A stretch of 64,000 bases of DNA from Geothrix sp. (lineage in GTDB: Bacteria > Acidobacteriota > Holophagae > Holophagales > Holophagaceae): contig NZ_CP126625.1 in NCBI RefSeq assembly GCF_030219325.1, forward strand, positions 186,001-250,000. The letters are read 5' to 3'. Position numbers and translations under genes: made by a program. Shown here in pieces: positions 52,055-61,855 of the stretch (position 1 is its first letter; every line of letters starts with the position of its first letter). Below the pieces are notes generated by a model. That model ran no database searches. It worked only from the letters and a program-made list of their open reading frames with translations, and was not told where the DNA came from.

Positions 52055-53704
52055 ATGCGTGCCAAAGAGCTCGACCACAAGGAGGTGCTGGACCTGGATC
52101 CGGATCGGGGCCTGATCCATTTTGCGGGCCGGCGGGCGCTGATCCTTGATGCCGAGGCGTTGGGAGTGCTCAGAAAGTACCTGGTCGAGAATTTCGGCCT
52201 GTCGGCCGCCCGGACCCTGCTCACCCAGTTCGGATTCGCCCATGGCTGGCGGGTCGCCGAGGCCGTACGCTCCGGGTTCACGATGGATAGCGAGGATGAC
52301 TGGCTGCTTGCGGCCACCCGGATCCATGCGCTCGGCGGGCACTTCCATGTGGAATCGGCGTGCAAGGACCCCCTCGTCCAGGAGGGGATCCGCATCGTTT
52401 CCTCGTATGAGGCGGAGCAGCACATCCTCCATTTCGGCCGTTCCGATGCCCCGACCTGTTGGACCATCAGCGGCATTCTGAGTGGCTACCTCTCCCGGAT
52501 CGCCGGCGAGGACATCTTCGTCCTCGAAGACCGCTGTACTGGGAGGAACGACAGCTGCTGCCATCTCACCGGGAAGACCCGGGAGGCCTGGGGCGATGAC
52601 CGGGCGAACGAGCTCGGTTTCTTCGAATCGGAGCGGATCCACGACTGCCTCGATGTCTCACTCCAGCGGGTCACGGACACTTTGAAGGCGGCCGAGGGAA
52701 AGTTGAAATCCCACCGCCAGCTGCTGGAAAAGGCGGTCCCCAGCTTCGACGATCCGCTGGGCCTCGTCGCCAAGAGCGAGGCGATGCGCCAGGTCCTGGA
52801 CTGGGCGCGGCGCCTGGCCCGGGTCGATGCCACCGTCCTCATCACCGGCGAAAGCGGCGCCGGCAAGGAGCGGATCGCGCGGTTCATCCATAACGAGTCC
52901 ACGCGGGCGGCGGGGCCCTTCGTGGCCGTCAACTGCGGCGCCATCACCGAGACCCTGCTCGAAAGCGAGCTCTTCGGACACGTGCGGGGGTCCTTCACCG
53001 GCGCGACGCATGACCGGGCCGGTCTGTTCGAGGCGGCCCACCAGGGCACCCTGCTGATGGACGAGATCGGGGAGATCTCGCCAGGCATGCAGATCAAGCT
53101 CCTGCGGGCGATCCAGGAACGGGAGATCCGCCGTGTCGGCGAGAACCGGAGCCGACGGGTGGACGTCCGCATCCTCGCCGCCACCAACCGCGACCTTGCC
53201 GCCAGTGTGTCGGAAGGTTCCTTCCGGCAGGATCTCTACTACCGCCTGAAGGTGGTCGAGCTGAACGTGCCGCCCCTCCGCGAGCGCCGGGAGGACATCC
53301 TGCCCCTCGCCCGGCAATTCCTCGCGGCCTCGGCCCTGCGGATGAAGCGCCAGGTGTCGGGCCTGGCCTCGGGTGCGGCGAGCCACCTGCTGAACTACCC
53401 CTGGCCGGGCAATGTGCGCGAGCTCGAGAACACCATGGAGCGGGCTGTCGCTCTCGCCCGGGGGAGCCGCGTGGAGTCCCAGGACCTGCCCGTGGAGGTC
53501 TGCCTGGCGATCCCCCGACCCCATGCCACCACTGGCACGGTGCTGCCGCTGGAGGCGGTCGAGAAGGACCACATCCTCGCCGTGCTGAAGTTGAACGGCG
53601 GGAACCAGGCCCGTACCGCCGAGCAGCTCAAGATCTCCCCCGTGACGCTGTACCGCAGGCTCAAGAGCTACGGCATGCTTGGCCGGGAAGCCAAGAACCG
53701 GTAG
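52055..53704 (+). CDS. Sigma54-dependent activator with XylR_N-V4R sensor domains (copy 1)
   Basis: 549 residues. Residues ~10-105 resemble the XylR N-terminal domain ([25 protein letters not shown]). Residues ~120-185 are a V4R ligand-binding domain with Cys-rich end (EDRCTGRNDSCCHLTG). The AAA+ domain (~235-400) has Walker A GESGAGKE, Walker B LLMDEIGEI and the sigma54 loop GSFTGA, where the common form is GAFTGA. The Fis-type HTH is at the end (GGNQARTAEQLKISPVTLYRRLK). Such proteins bind a small ligand, then open sigma54 promoters. It points toward the DUF3494 lipoprotein gene 300 bases downstream. A close paralogue lies at 58149-59810. Confidence 0.93.
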   Translation: MRAKELDHKEVLDLDPDRGLIHFAGRRALILDAEALGVLRKYLVENFGLSAARTLLTQFGFAHGWRVAEAVRSGFTMDSEDDWLLAATRIHALGGHFHVESACKDPLVQEGIRIVSSYEAEQHILHFGRSDAPTCWTISGILSGYLSRIAGEDIFVLEDRCTGRNDSCCHLTGKTREAWGDDRANELGFFESERIHDCLDVSLQRVTDTLKAAEGKLKSHRQLLEKAVPSFDDPLGLVAKSEAMRQVLDWARRLARVDATVLITGESGAGKERIARFIHNESTRAAGPFVAVNCGAITETLLESELFGHVRGSFTGATHDRAGLFEAAHQGTLLMDEIGEISPGMQIKLLRAIQEREIRRVGENRSRRVDVRILAATNRDLAASVSEGSFRQDLYYRLKVVELNVPPLRERREDILPLARQFLAASALRMKRQVSGLASGAASHLLNYPWPGNVRELENTMERAVALARGSRVESQDLPVEVCLAIPRPHATTGTVLPLEAVEKDHILAVLKLNGGNQARTAEQLKISPVTLYRRLKSYGMLGREAKNR

Positions 53705-53822
53705 AACGGCCGTCGGCCACGACCCAGTCCTGGTGGCAGGTGATCGGTCCCTGCCGCTAAGCCCGAGCCGAAACCGGGGTTCCCGGCGGCAAGACGTCCA
53801 TCCGCACCCATCAAACTGGAAA

Positions 53823-53867
53823 TGAATGCCATCACATTGATGGGCATTCAAAATCGATGGGCATTCA
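53823..53867. promoter_or_regulatory. Repeated dyad, candidate enhancer for a sigma54 activator
   Basis: TGAATGCCATCA (53823-53834) faces TTGATGGGCATTCA (53837-53850) as an inverted repeat with one base difference. GATGGGCATTCA is repeated directly at 53856-53867. A degenerate half (CCCATCAA) lies at about 53808. Three good copies of one 12-base half-site about 40 bases upstream of a -24/-12 promoter look like an activator-binding cluster. Confidence 0.6.
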
Positions 53868-53907
53868 CAACGACTGGAAATAAAAGATTAATGACAACTT
53901 AAAGAAG

Positions 53908-53922
53908 TGGAACGAATGCTGC
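53908..53922 (+). promoter_or_regulatory. Sigma54 (-24/-12) promoter
   Basis: TGGAACGAATGCTGC matches TGGCACG-N4-TTGC at 9 of the 11 fixed positions, including GG and GC with the required 12-base spacing. Transcription would begin about 12 bases on, near 53934, leaving a ~70-base leader before the DUF3494 lipoprotein gene. Confidence 0.65.
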
Positions 53923-54003
53923 CCTTCTAGGTCTGGAATGCTCCATCGCTGGTGAGTGGCGTTTTTAAAAGAATTTCCGACCTACTCACGCAAGGAATCC
54001 ACC

Positions 54004-56451
54004 GTGACATCCATTTGGAAGTCCTCCCTCTATCGACCAGGCGCAGCCCTGCTGGTCCTCCTCTCTTTGGCAGCCTGTGGCGCAGCCGCCCCAGGGGCCA
54101 AGACCAAGCAGGCGATCTCCACCTCGACCACCCCGGCGCTGCCCGTGAGCCTGGGCTCGGCCAAGCAGTTCGTCATCCTCGCCAAGACCGGGATCTCGAC
54201 CGTGCCGACCTCGGCCATCACGGGCGACATCGGCGTCAGCCCCATCGCGGCGACCGCCATCACGGGGTTCGGCCTGATCGCGGACGCCTCGAACGGCTTT
54301 TCGACCTCCTCCCAGGTGACCGGACGGGTCTACGCGGCCGATTACGCGGCTCCCACCCCAACCTACATGACCACGGCCGTCAGCGACATGCAGCTGGCCT
54401 TCACGGATGCCGCTGGGCGCGCAGCCGATGTCACGGAGCTGGGTGCCGGCAACCTCGGCGGATTGACCCTCAGCCCAGGCGTCTACAAGTGGGGCACAGG
54501 CGTCCTCATCCCGACAGACCTGACCTTGAATGGCAGTGCGACCGATGTCTGGATCTTCGAAATCGCCCAGGACCTGAACCTCAGCAACGGCACGAAGGTC
54601 ATCCTGTCCGGTGGCGCCCTGCCCGAGAACATCTTCTGGCAAGTGAGCGGCGCGGCCCACCTCGGCACGACGGCCCACCTCGAAGGCGTGGTGTTGAGCC
54701 AGACCGCGGTGACCCTGGCGACCGGCGCCTCGATCAACGGCCGGATCCTCGCGCAGACCGCGGTCACCCTGGATGCCAGCACCGTGGCGGCGGGCGCGAG
54801 TCCAGTAGCTCCCATGGTCCTTGCCAATACGCCCCTCAATGGAGCCACCGGCGTCCTCCTCAGTGAGAAGATCGGCGCTACCTTCAGCACCGGGATGGAT
54901 CCCGCCACGCTGACCTCCGCCACCTTCACGCTGGTCGCCGGCGCAGGTGCGGTTCCGGTTTCTGGGACGGTCAGCTACGCCAATTCGACGGCGGTATTCC
55001 AGCCGATGGCCGTGCTCACGCCCAATGAAACCTACACGGCGACGATCACCACCGGGGCCAGGAACGGCGCTGGCGTGGCCCTGGCAGCCAACCGGGCCTG
55101 GAGCTTCACCACCGGCGCGGGCAACACGACGGTCCCGCACATCCTTGCCAACTCCCCCCTCGACGGCGCCACGGGCGTCACGCTTTCGGGCACCGCCAGC
55201 GCCACCTTCAGCGAGGCGATGGATCCCGCCACCCTCACCGCCAGCACCTTCACCCTGACCTCCGGAGCTGGGGCCCTTCCGGTCCCGGGCACCGTGTCCT
55301 ACGCCAATTCAACGGCCGTGTTCGTGCCGTCCGCTCCGCTTGCGGCCGGCAGCACCTATGCCGCGACCATCAACACCGGAGCCCGGAGCGCCTACGGCGT
55401 GACCCTCGCCGCGGGTCGCACCTGGAGCTTCACCACGGTCAGCAACGTCCCCACCACTCCGACCGTCCTGTCCAGCGTCCCCCTCGATGGGGCCACCAAT
55501 GTTCTCGTCAACGAGAACGCCAGCGCCACCTTCAGTGAAGCCATGGATCCCACGACCCTGACTTCGCTCACCTTCACCCTGACCTCCGGCATGGGTTCCA
55601 TGGCGGTGCCGGTCCAGGGCACGGTCAGCTACACGAACATGACCGCGACCTTCCTGCCGTCGACGCCGCTGGCGAACAATGGCATGTATACCGCGATGAT
55701 CAGCACCGGGGCCAAGAGCGCCTCCGGGATGGCCCTCGCCGCCAACCGCGCCTGGAGCTTCACCTGCAGTCCCATGTCAATCGGCCGGTCGGTGAACCTT
55801 GGAACCGCCGGCAACTACGTGATTCTGGCCAAGACCGGGATCTCCACCGTGCCTGATTCCGTGATCACCGGAGACATCGCCGTCAGTCCCATCGCCTCCG
55901 CCGCCATCACGGGCTTCTCCCTGACTGCGGATGCCTCGAATGTGTTCTCGACCTCCCTGCAGGTCACCGGGAAGGTCTACGCGGCCGAGTATGCCGCGCC
56001 CACTCCCGCCAGCCTGACCACCGCCGTCGGCGACATGCAGACCGCCTTCACGGATGCCGCCGGCCGCACCGCCGACGTCACCGAACTGGGCGCCGGCAAC
56101 ATCGGTGGCATGACCCTGGCCCCGGGTGTCTACAAGTGGAGCAGTGGCGTCCTGATCCCCACGGATCTGACGCTCACCGGCAGCGCGACGGACATCTGGA
56201 TCTTCGAAATCGCCCAGACCCTGACCATGGGCAGTGCCACCAAGATCATCCTGGCCGGCGGCGCGCTTCCCAAGAACATCTTCTGGCAGGTGAGCGGTGC
56301 GGTGGTGCTCGGCACCACCTCCCACATGGAAGGAATCGTCCTGGCCCAGACAGGCATCACCCTGGCGACCGGCGCCTCGATCAACGGTCGGCTGCTCGCG
56401 CAAACGGCAGTCACCCTCGACCACGGCACCGTGACCCAGCCGGCGCTCTAG
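54004..56451 (+). CDS. Ice-binding-like (DUF3494) lipoprotein with two DUF3494 domains and three SbsA-type Ig-like domains
   Basis: 815 residues from GTG 54004 (AAGGA upstream). The signal ends in SLAAC, a lipobox, so the protein is membrane-anchored, likely at the surface. DUF3494 domain 1 is at ~48-262 (FVILAKTGISTVP, TGDIGVSP, GVYKWGTGVLIP, NIFWQVSGAAHLG). Three Big_5 Ig-like domains follow at ~269-588, each with ATFS.AMDPATLT. DUF3494 domain 2 is at ~594-815 and is nearly a copy of the first. DUF3494 proteins bind ice in cold-adapted organisms, and others serve as adhesins or have no known role. The order head-Ig3-head is unusual. A sigma54 promoter lies upstream. Confidence 0.93.
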   Translation: MTSIWKSSLYRPGAALLVLLSLAACGAAAPGAKTKQAISTSTTPALPVSLGSAKQFVILAKTGISTVPTSAITGDIGVSPIAATAITGFGLIADASNGFSTSSQVTGRVYAADYAAPTPTYMTTAVSDMQLAFTDAAGRAADVTELGAGNLGGLTLSPGVYKWGTGVLIPTDLTLNGSATDVWIFEIAQDLNLSNGTKVILSGGALPENIFWQVSGAAHLGTTAHLEGVVLSQTAVTLATGASINGRILAQTAVTLDASTVAAGASPVAPMVLANTPLNGATGVLLSEKIGATFSTGMDPATLTSATFTLVAGAGAVPVSGTVSYANSTAVFQPMAVLTPNETYTATITTGARNGAGVALAANRAWSFTTGAGNTTVPHILANSPLDGATGVTLSGTASATFSEAMDPATLTASTFTLTSGAGALPVPGTVSYANSTAVFVPSAPLAAGSTYAATINTGARSAYGVTLAAGRTWSFTTVSNVPTTPTVLSSVPLDGATNVLVNENASATFSEAMDPTTLTSLTFTLTSGMGSMAVPVQGTVSYTNMTATFLPSTPLANNGMYTAMISTGAKSASGMALAANRAWSFTCSPMSIGRSVNLGTAGNYVILAKTGISTVPDSVITGDIAVSPIASAAITGFSLTADASNVFSTSLQVTGKVYAAEYAAPTPASLTTAVGDMQTAFTDAAGRTADVTELGAGNIGGMTLAPGVYKWSSGVLIPTDLTLTGSATDIWIFEIAQTLTMGSATKIILAGGALPKNIFWQVSGAVVLGTTSHMEGIVLAQTGITLATGASINGRLLAQTAVTLDHGTVTQPAL

Positions 56452-56851
56452 TCGCCCATCCCTTCAGCCGATCGATGGGTTCCTCCCTCTAAGAGGCATG
56501 AACGGAAATCCAGAATCGGCTGAAGGGTTCCCACCCGCCAGGATGCCCTGCGAAGGCGACCAGACCTTCCAGCCCAGCGAACCTGCGCAAGCACAAGCGC
56601 GCACCTCGTCCAGGGACTGGAGATCGACCCGAACCGAAGCCGCCTGGCGGGTGCGGACACGCAGCCCGCTGCTGCCACCCAGTGAACGGCCCCTGAACCA
56701 CGAATCACCTGGCAGGGGGGCACAGCCCCCGTCTGCCCGCCATTCCACCCGCTGATTCGAAGGAGGCAGAGAAGTGCTGGCGCCCTAACCCTGAAATCTG
56801 CAAGCAATCCTCAACAACCGCAATCAACATCCGATTTTGGAGATCATCACC
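56452..56851. other. Intergenic region with 13-bp inverted repeat
   Basis: CCCTTCAGCCGAT (56460-56472) and ATCGGCTGAAGGG (56515-56527) are exact reverse complements 42 bases apart. CCTC-TAA-GAGG pairs inside the loop. This hairpin begins nine bases after the stop of the large DUF3494 gene and may end or process its transcript. The rest of the ~400 bases holds no convincing gene and no good sigma54 site. The next gene could depend on readthrough or a sigma70 promoter. Confidence 0.55.
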
Positions 56852-57763
56852 ATGTTTACTTCACCTCGAACCAAGCTCATCTCAATGCTCATTCTCGGCG
56901 GCATGACCAGTGCGATTCCCGCCTTCGGACATGCCCTTCATGACGATCGCCACGAGGGCCGGAAGCATCGGCATCCCGTGGTCGCGCCTCCTCCTGTGAC
57001 TCCTGCAGGAGTGCCCTACTCCGCCATTCTGGGGTCCGCATCCCCCTTCGGCGTCTTCGGTGGCGGCGCCGGGGTGACCAACTCGGGCATCTTCACGGTC
57101 ATCAACGGGGATCTCGGCACCACCGGCATCACCACCATGATCACAGGCTTCCATGATGGCAATGCCGTCTACACGGAAACCCCCCTGAACATCGGCGCCG
57201 TCAATGGCACGGTTTTCACCGCCACCGCCCCTGACGGTTCCGTGCCCAGCGTGATCGCCTCCGCCGCGGCCCTGGACGCCCTGAAAGCCTATGATGCGCT
57301 GTCTCCTGCGGCGCTTCCCGGTGGCATCGATGTCGCCACCCTGGGCGGCGGCGCCGGCGAGCTGGGCAACCGCACGCTCGGACCTGGCATCTACAAATCC
57401 GCGGCCGCGTCCTTTGCCATTCAGGGGGGTGACCTCACCCTCGATGGCCGCAACGATCCCAATGCCATCTTCGTCTTCCAGATGGCCAGCACCCTCCTCG
57501 TCGGTGGTCCTGGCGCCGCCTTCCCCCAGAGCGTCATCCTCATCAATGGCGCCCAGGCCAAGAATGTCTTCTGGCAGGTGGGCAGCGCCGCCACCATCAA
57601 TGCAGCAGGCGGGGGCCACATGGTCGGCACCATCATCTCGTCGGCGGCCACGACGTTCTCCACCGCCGGCAACGTGACCGTGGTGACCCTTGAGGGCCGA
57701 GTGCTGGCCTTGAACGCCTCCGTCACGATGGTCAATACGCACGTCAACCTGCCCGCGCTTTAA
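56852..57763 (+). CDS. Secreted single-domain DUF3494 (ice-binding-like) protein
   Basis: 303 residues from ATG 56852 (GGAG upstream). Signal peptide ~1-27 (LISMLILGGMTSAIPAFGHA) without a lipobox, so probably secreted. A His/Arg/Asp-rich linker (ALHDDRHEGRKHRHP) follows. One DUF3494 beta-solenoid (~53-303) completes it: FTVINGDLGTTG, LGPGIYKSAAA, LDGRNDPNAIFVFQM, NVFWQVGSAATI, and the family end NLPAL. It lies in the same direction after the double-domain lipoprotein and is likely part of the same surface system. Whether it binds ice or another crystalline or polymer surface is unknown. Confidence 0.92.
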   Translation: MFTSPRTKLISMLILGGMTSAIPAFGHALHDDRHEGRKHRHPVVAPPPVTPAGVPYSAILGSASPFGVFGGGAGVTNSGIFTVINGDLGTTGITTMITGFHDGNAVYTETPLNIGAVNGTVFTATAPDGSVPSVIASAAALDALKAYDALSPAALPGGIDVATLGGGAGELGNRTLGPGIYKSAAASFAIQGGDLTLDGRNDPNAIFVFQMASTLLVGGPGAAFPQSVILINGAQAKNVFWQVGSAATINAAGGGHMVGTIISSAATTFSTAGNVTVVTLEGRVLALNASVTMVNTHVNLPAL

Positions 57764-57795
57764 GGCTCAGGGCCCTGTCGTCATTGGATAGGCAC

Positions 57796-57836
57796 GGGAG
57801 GAGATGGACTGGGTTTCCAGTCCGTCTCCTCCCTTT
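57796..57836 (+). terminator. Strong hairpin terminator after the secreted DUF3494 gene
   Basis: GGGAGGAGATGGACTGG, loop GTTT, CCAGTCCGTCTCCTCCC with one mismatch, followed by TTT. Stem of 17 positions with one mismatch. The T-run is short, so it may also act as an attenuator before the small gene at 57866. Confidence 0.65.
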
Positions 57837-57865
57837 CACACATCATTGCCCGAGAAGGATCATCC

Positions 57866-58066
57866 ATGAATTCCACCGGAAAGCTCATCCAGGTTTCGAC
57901 CCAGGAAACCGCCCAGAAGACCTACCAGGATGGACTCCAGGCCATGTGGGAGGCGCGCTGGCGCGTGCTGGGGGCCGATGGCGAGGCCGACTGGGCCCAG
58001 CGTCACGGATCCCATCCCTCGGCTGTCTGCCCGCTCGTGGCTGTTGAGGATCCTCGCAAGGGTTAA
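57866..58066 (+). CDS. Small hypothetical protein between DUF3494 gene and activator
   Basis: 66 residues, ATG with AAGGA upstream. MNSTGKLIQVSTQETAQKTYQDG leads to a helical LQAMWEARWRVLGADGEADWAQR, then a short tail. No signal, no recognised family. It is the only plausible frame between the terminator-like hairpin at 57796 and the end of the convergent activator gene at 58149. The opposite strand here has no better candidate. Confidence 0.4.
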   Translation: MNSTGKLIQVSTQETAQKTYQDGLQAMWEARWRVLGADGEADWAQRHGSHPSAVCPLVAVEDPRKG

Positions 58067-58148
58067 TCTGCTGTGCTCTCCGAGGAGCCCCGCTCCATCC
58101 ACGGAATCACCGGAACCAGGACGGTCCCGGGTCAAGTCCTTCCGTTGG

Positions 58149-59810
<1,662 letters not shown>

Positions 59811-59905
59811 CGGTGGCCTTCATCCTTCGGACTGAAGGAGTGGGTCGTTCATCTTGATCGAATATACCACCAGGCTCCAGTAGTTGATGATATTTAAAAT
59901 TTGAT

Positions 59906-59919
59906 TTAACAGATGTTAA
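59906..59919. promoter_or_regulatory. Small dyad in the divergent promoter region
   Basis: TTAAC-AGAT-GTTAA in an AT-rich stretch between the second activator and the operon at 59970, five bases upstream of the -24/-12 element. It could be a regulator or integration-host-factor-like site. It does not resemble the GATGGGCATTCA repeats of the other promoter. Confidence 0.35.
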
Positions 59920-59923
59920 GAAA

Positions 59924-59938
59924 TGGCTTGGTTCGTGC
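59924..59938 (+). promoter_or_regulatory. Sigma54 (-24/-12) promoter, divergent to second activator
   Basis: TGGCTTGGTTCGTGC fits TGGCACG-N4-TTGC at 8 of 11 fixed positions, with GG and GC at the correct 12-base spacing. It would start transcription near 59950, about 20 bases before the TTG start at 59970. Confidence 0.55.
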
Positions 59939-59969
59939 GGAGGAGAACTTCAGTAAGAGGAGTTCCCCC

Positions 59970-60275
59970 TTGAGTTCTCGAATTGAAACGATCCGCCGCG
60001 TCATGTACGCCCTGGCCATGCTGACCGGCGTGGCTATGGTGGCCTCGCAGTTCGCCTGCAAGCAGCCGCGGTCCATCCCCTCGACTGCCGAGCTCCGCTC
60101 GGTGGACAGGCTGCCCTTGTCTCCGCAGGAAACGATGAAGGTCGTGCAGCCCGATATGGTCAGCCCCCTCAGCTGGTGGGTTCGATCCCAGCGCACCGCC
60201 AAGGCGGCGGCCACGGCCGCTTCGGAACTCGCCCCATCGAAGACCTCCGGCGCCGCCAGCCAGGCTCTGCCCTGA
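59970..60275 (+). CDS. Small exported or membrane-anchored hypothetical protein
   Basis: 101 residues from TTG 59970, set by AAGAGGAG seven bases upstream; an ATG at 60003 would remove the basic N-terminus. SSRIETIRRVMYALAMLTGV and the following MVASQFAC form a signal anchor or signal peptide. The FAC cysteine lacks a good lipobox. The remainder is short, Ser/Ala-rich and without a recognised domain. First gene of the operon with a DUF3494 lipoprotein, OmpA-like and BON proteins, behind a sigma54 promoter. Confidence 0.6.
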   Translation: MSSRIETIRRVMYALAMLTGVAMVASQFACKQPRSIPSTAELRSVDRLPLSPQETMKVVQPDMVSPLSWWVRSQRTAKAAATAASELAPSKTSGAASQALP

Positions 60276-60335
60276 CGAAGCGGGCAGGTCTTCCAACCAT
60301 CCACAACCACCCCCCTCAACCTCAAGGAGTTCTCC

Positions 60336-61817
60336 ATGAATCATTCCACACGTGAAATCCAACGGCTGGCGGTCCCCATGGGCTGCCTGCTGCTCATCCT
60401 CGCAGCCGGATGCCGGGGGCGTGACCCGATCCTGGGTGGCAGTGGCGTCGTGTCGGGCACAGCCCCGGACACGATCCGGCCCCGGGTGACGCTCACCCAG
60501 CCGGCCACGACAAATCCCGGCCCCACGGTGGTGGCGCCTTCCAACTCGGCCATCACGGCCACCTTCTCCGAAGCCATGGCATCCGCCTCGCTGTCCGGCG
60601 CCTCCTTCACGGTGACGAGCGGAGGACCTGGCGCGAACCCGGTCGGTACCGTGACCTACCTGGCCGGCAGCCGGACGGCGGTCTTCACGCCGGCGGCCGC
60701 GCTGGCGATCGGTACGACCTACACCGCCACCGTGACCATGGCCGCCACGGATCAGGCTGGCAATCAGCTGGCTGGCAATCAGGCGGCCCTGCCGGCCGCC
60801 AGCAACTTCATGTGGACCTTCGTCGCATCGGCACCCGACCTGGTGGCGCCGACCGTGATTCTCACCAGCCCGGCCCACCTGGCCACCGGTGTGGCGATCA
60901 ACAGCAGCATCAACGCCACCTTCAGCAAGCCGATGGACCTGTCGAGCCTCACGACCACGACCTTCACCCTTCAGCCCAGCGGACCGCCCCTCGGCAATTC
61001 GATCCTGGGTGTGGTCACTTATGATGCGCTGAGCCGCATTGCGACGCTCAGCCCCTCCGGTCCCCTGACGGCCAGCACGCAGTACACCGCCACGATCACC
61101 GGCGCCAAGGACCTGTCCGGCAACGCCCTGGTGGCCGGGCTCGCCCCGAACCCCTGGACCTTCACCACGGGCACCAATGTGGCAGCCGCTGGCGTGGCCC
61201 TCGGTTCGGCCGGCGTCAACGGCATCATGGCCACCTCCGCCATCACGAACACCGGTGCCGGCACCATGGTCAACGGCAACGTCTCCCTGGAACCCGGCAC
61301 ATCGAACGGACTGCTGCCGGTGCAGGTGAACGGCCAGATCCACATCAATGACACCGTGTCCCACCAGGCGGCCATCGACCTGCTCGTGGCCTACAACTTC
61401 GCCAAGAACCTGCCTCCTGGCACCACCGTCACCGCGGGTGCCGACCTGGCGGCCGTGTATCCCCTGGGCATTCCTCCCGGAACCTACACCTCGGGCAGCA
61501 CCATCCTCGTCTCGACGCCCCTGATCATGGATGCCGGTGGCAACGCCAACGCTGTATGGGTGTTCCAGATCGGTTCATCGCTGACCACCTCCGCCAACAT
61601 CAGCCTCGTGAACGGGGCCCAGGCCAAGAACATCTTCTGGGTTCCCACCCTGGACGCGACCATCGGCGTCGGCTCGACCTTCTTCGGAACCATCGTGACG
61701 GGTCGGGATGCCACGGCGAAGACGGGTGCCGTGATCAATGGCCGGATCCTGGCTGGCGCGACCCTCGCCGGCACCATCGCCCTCGACACCAATACCGTCA
61801 ACGTTCCTGCCCTTTAG
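60336..61817 (+). CDS. DUF3494 (ice-binding-like) lipoprotein with two SbsA-type Ig-like domains
   Basis: 493 residues, ATG with AAGGAG upstream. The signal ends in LAAGC (lipobox). Two Big_5 Ig-like domains at ~49-280 (ITATFSEAMASASL, INATFSKPMDLSSL) are followed by a DUF3494 domain at ~282-493 (ALGSAGVNGIMATSAI, IPPGTYTSGSTILV, AVWVFQIGSSL, NIFWVPTLDATIG, end NVPAL). The order is reversed relative to the lipoprotein at 54004, where DUF3494 comes first. Surface anchoring with Ig spacers suggests an adhesin-like presentation of the DUF3494 head. It is co-directional with genes at 59970, 61856 and 63403. Confidence 0.92.
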   Translation: MNHSTREIQRLAVPMGCLLLILAAGCRGRDPILGGSGVVSGTAPDTIRPRVTLTQPATTNPGPTVVAPSNSAITATFSEAMASASLSGASFTVTSGGPGANPVGTVTYLAGSRTAVFTPAAALAIGTTYTATVTMAATDQAGNQLAGNQAALPAASNFMWTFVASAPDLVAPTVILTSPAHLATGVAINSSINATFSKPMDLSSLTTTTFTLQPSGPPLGNSILGVVTYDALSRIATLSPSGPLTASTQYTATITGAKDLSGNALVAGLAPNPWTFTTGTNVAAAGVALGSAGVNGIMATSAITNTGAGTMVNGNVSLEPGTSNGLLPVQVNGQIHINDTVSHQAAIDLLVAYNFAKNLPPGTTVTAGADLAAVYPLGIPPGTYTSGSTILVSTPLIMDAGGNANAVWVFQIGSSLTTSANISLVNGAQAKNIFWVPTLDATIGVGSTFFGTIVTGRDATAKTGAVINGRILAGATLAGTIALDTNTVNVPAL

Positions 61818-61855
61818 CATCCTGAGCCCCGCTCACCCACCCATTGGAGAACCCC

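Noticed and set aside
54811-55770. Tandem DNA repeat in the large DUF3494 gene
   Set aside because: The periodicity comes from three homologous Ig-like protein domains that have diverged at DNA level, not from a satellite-type repeat.
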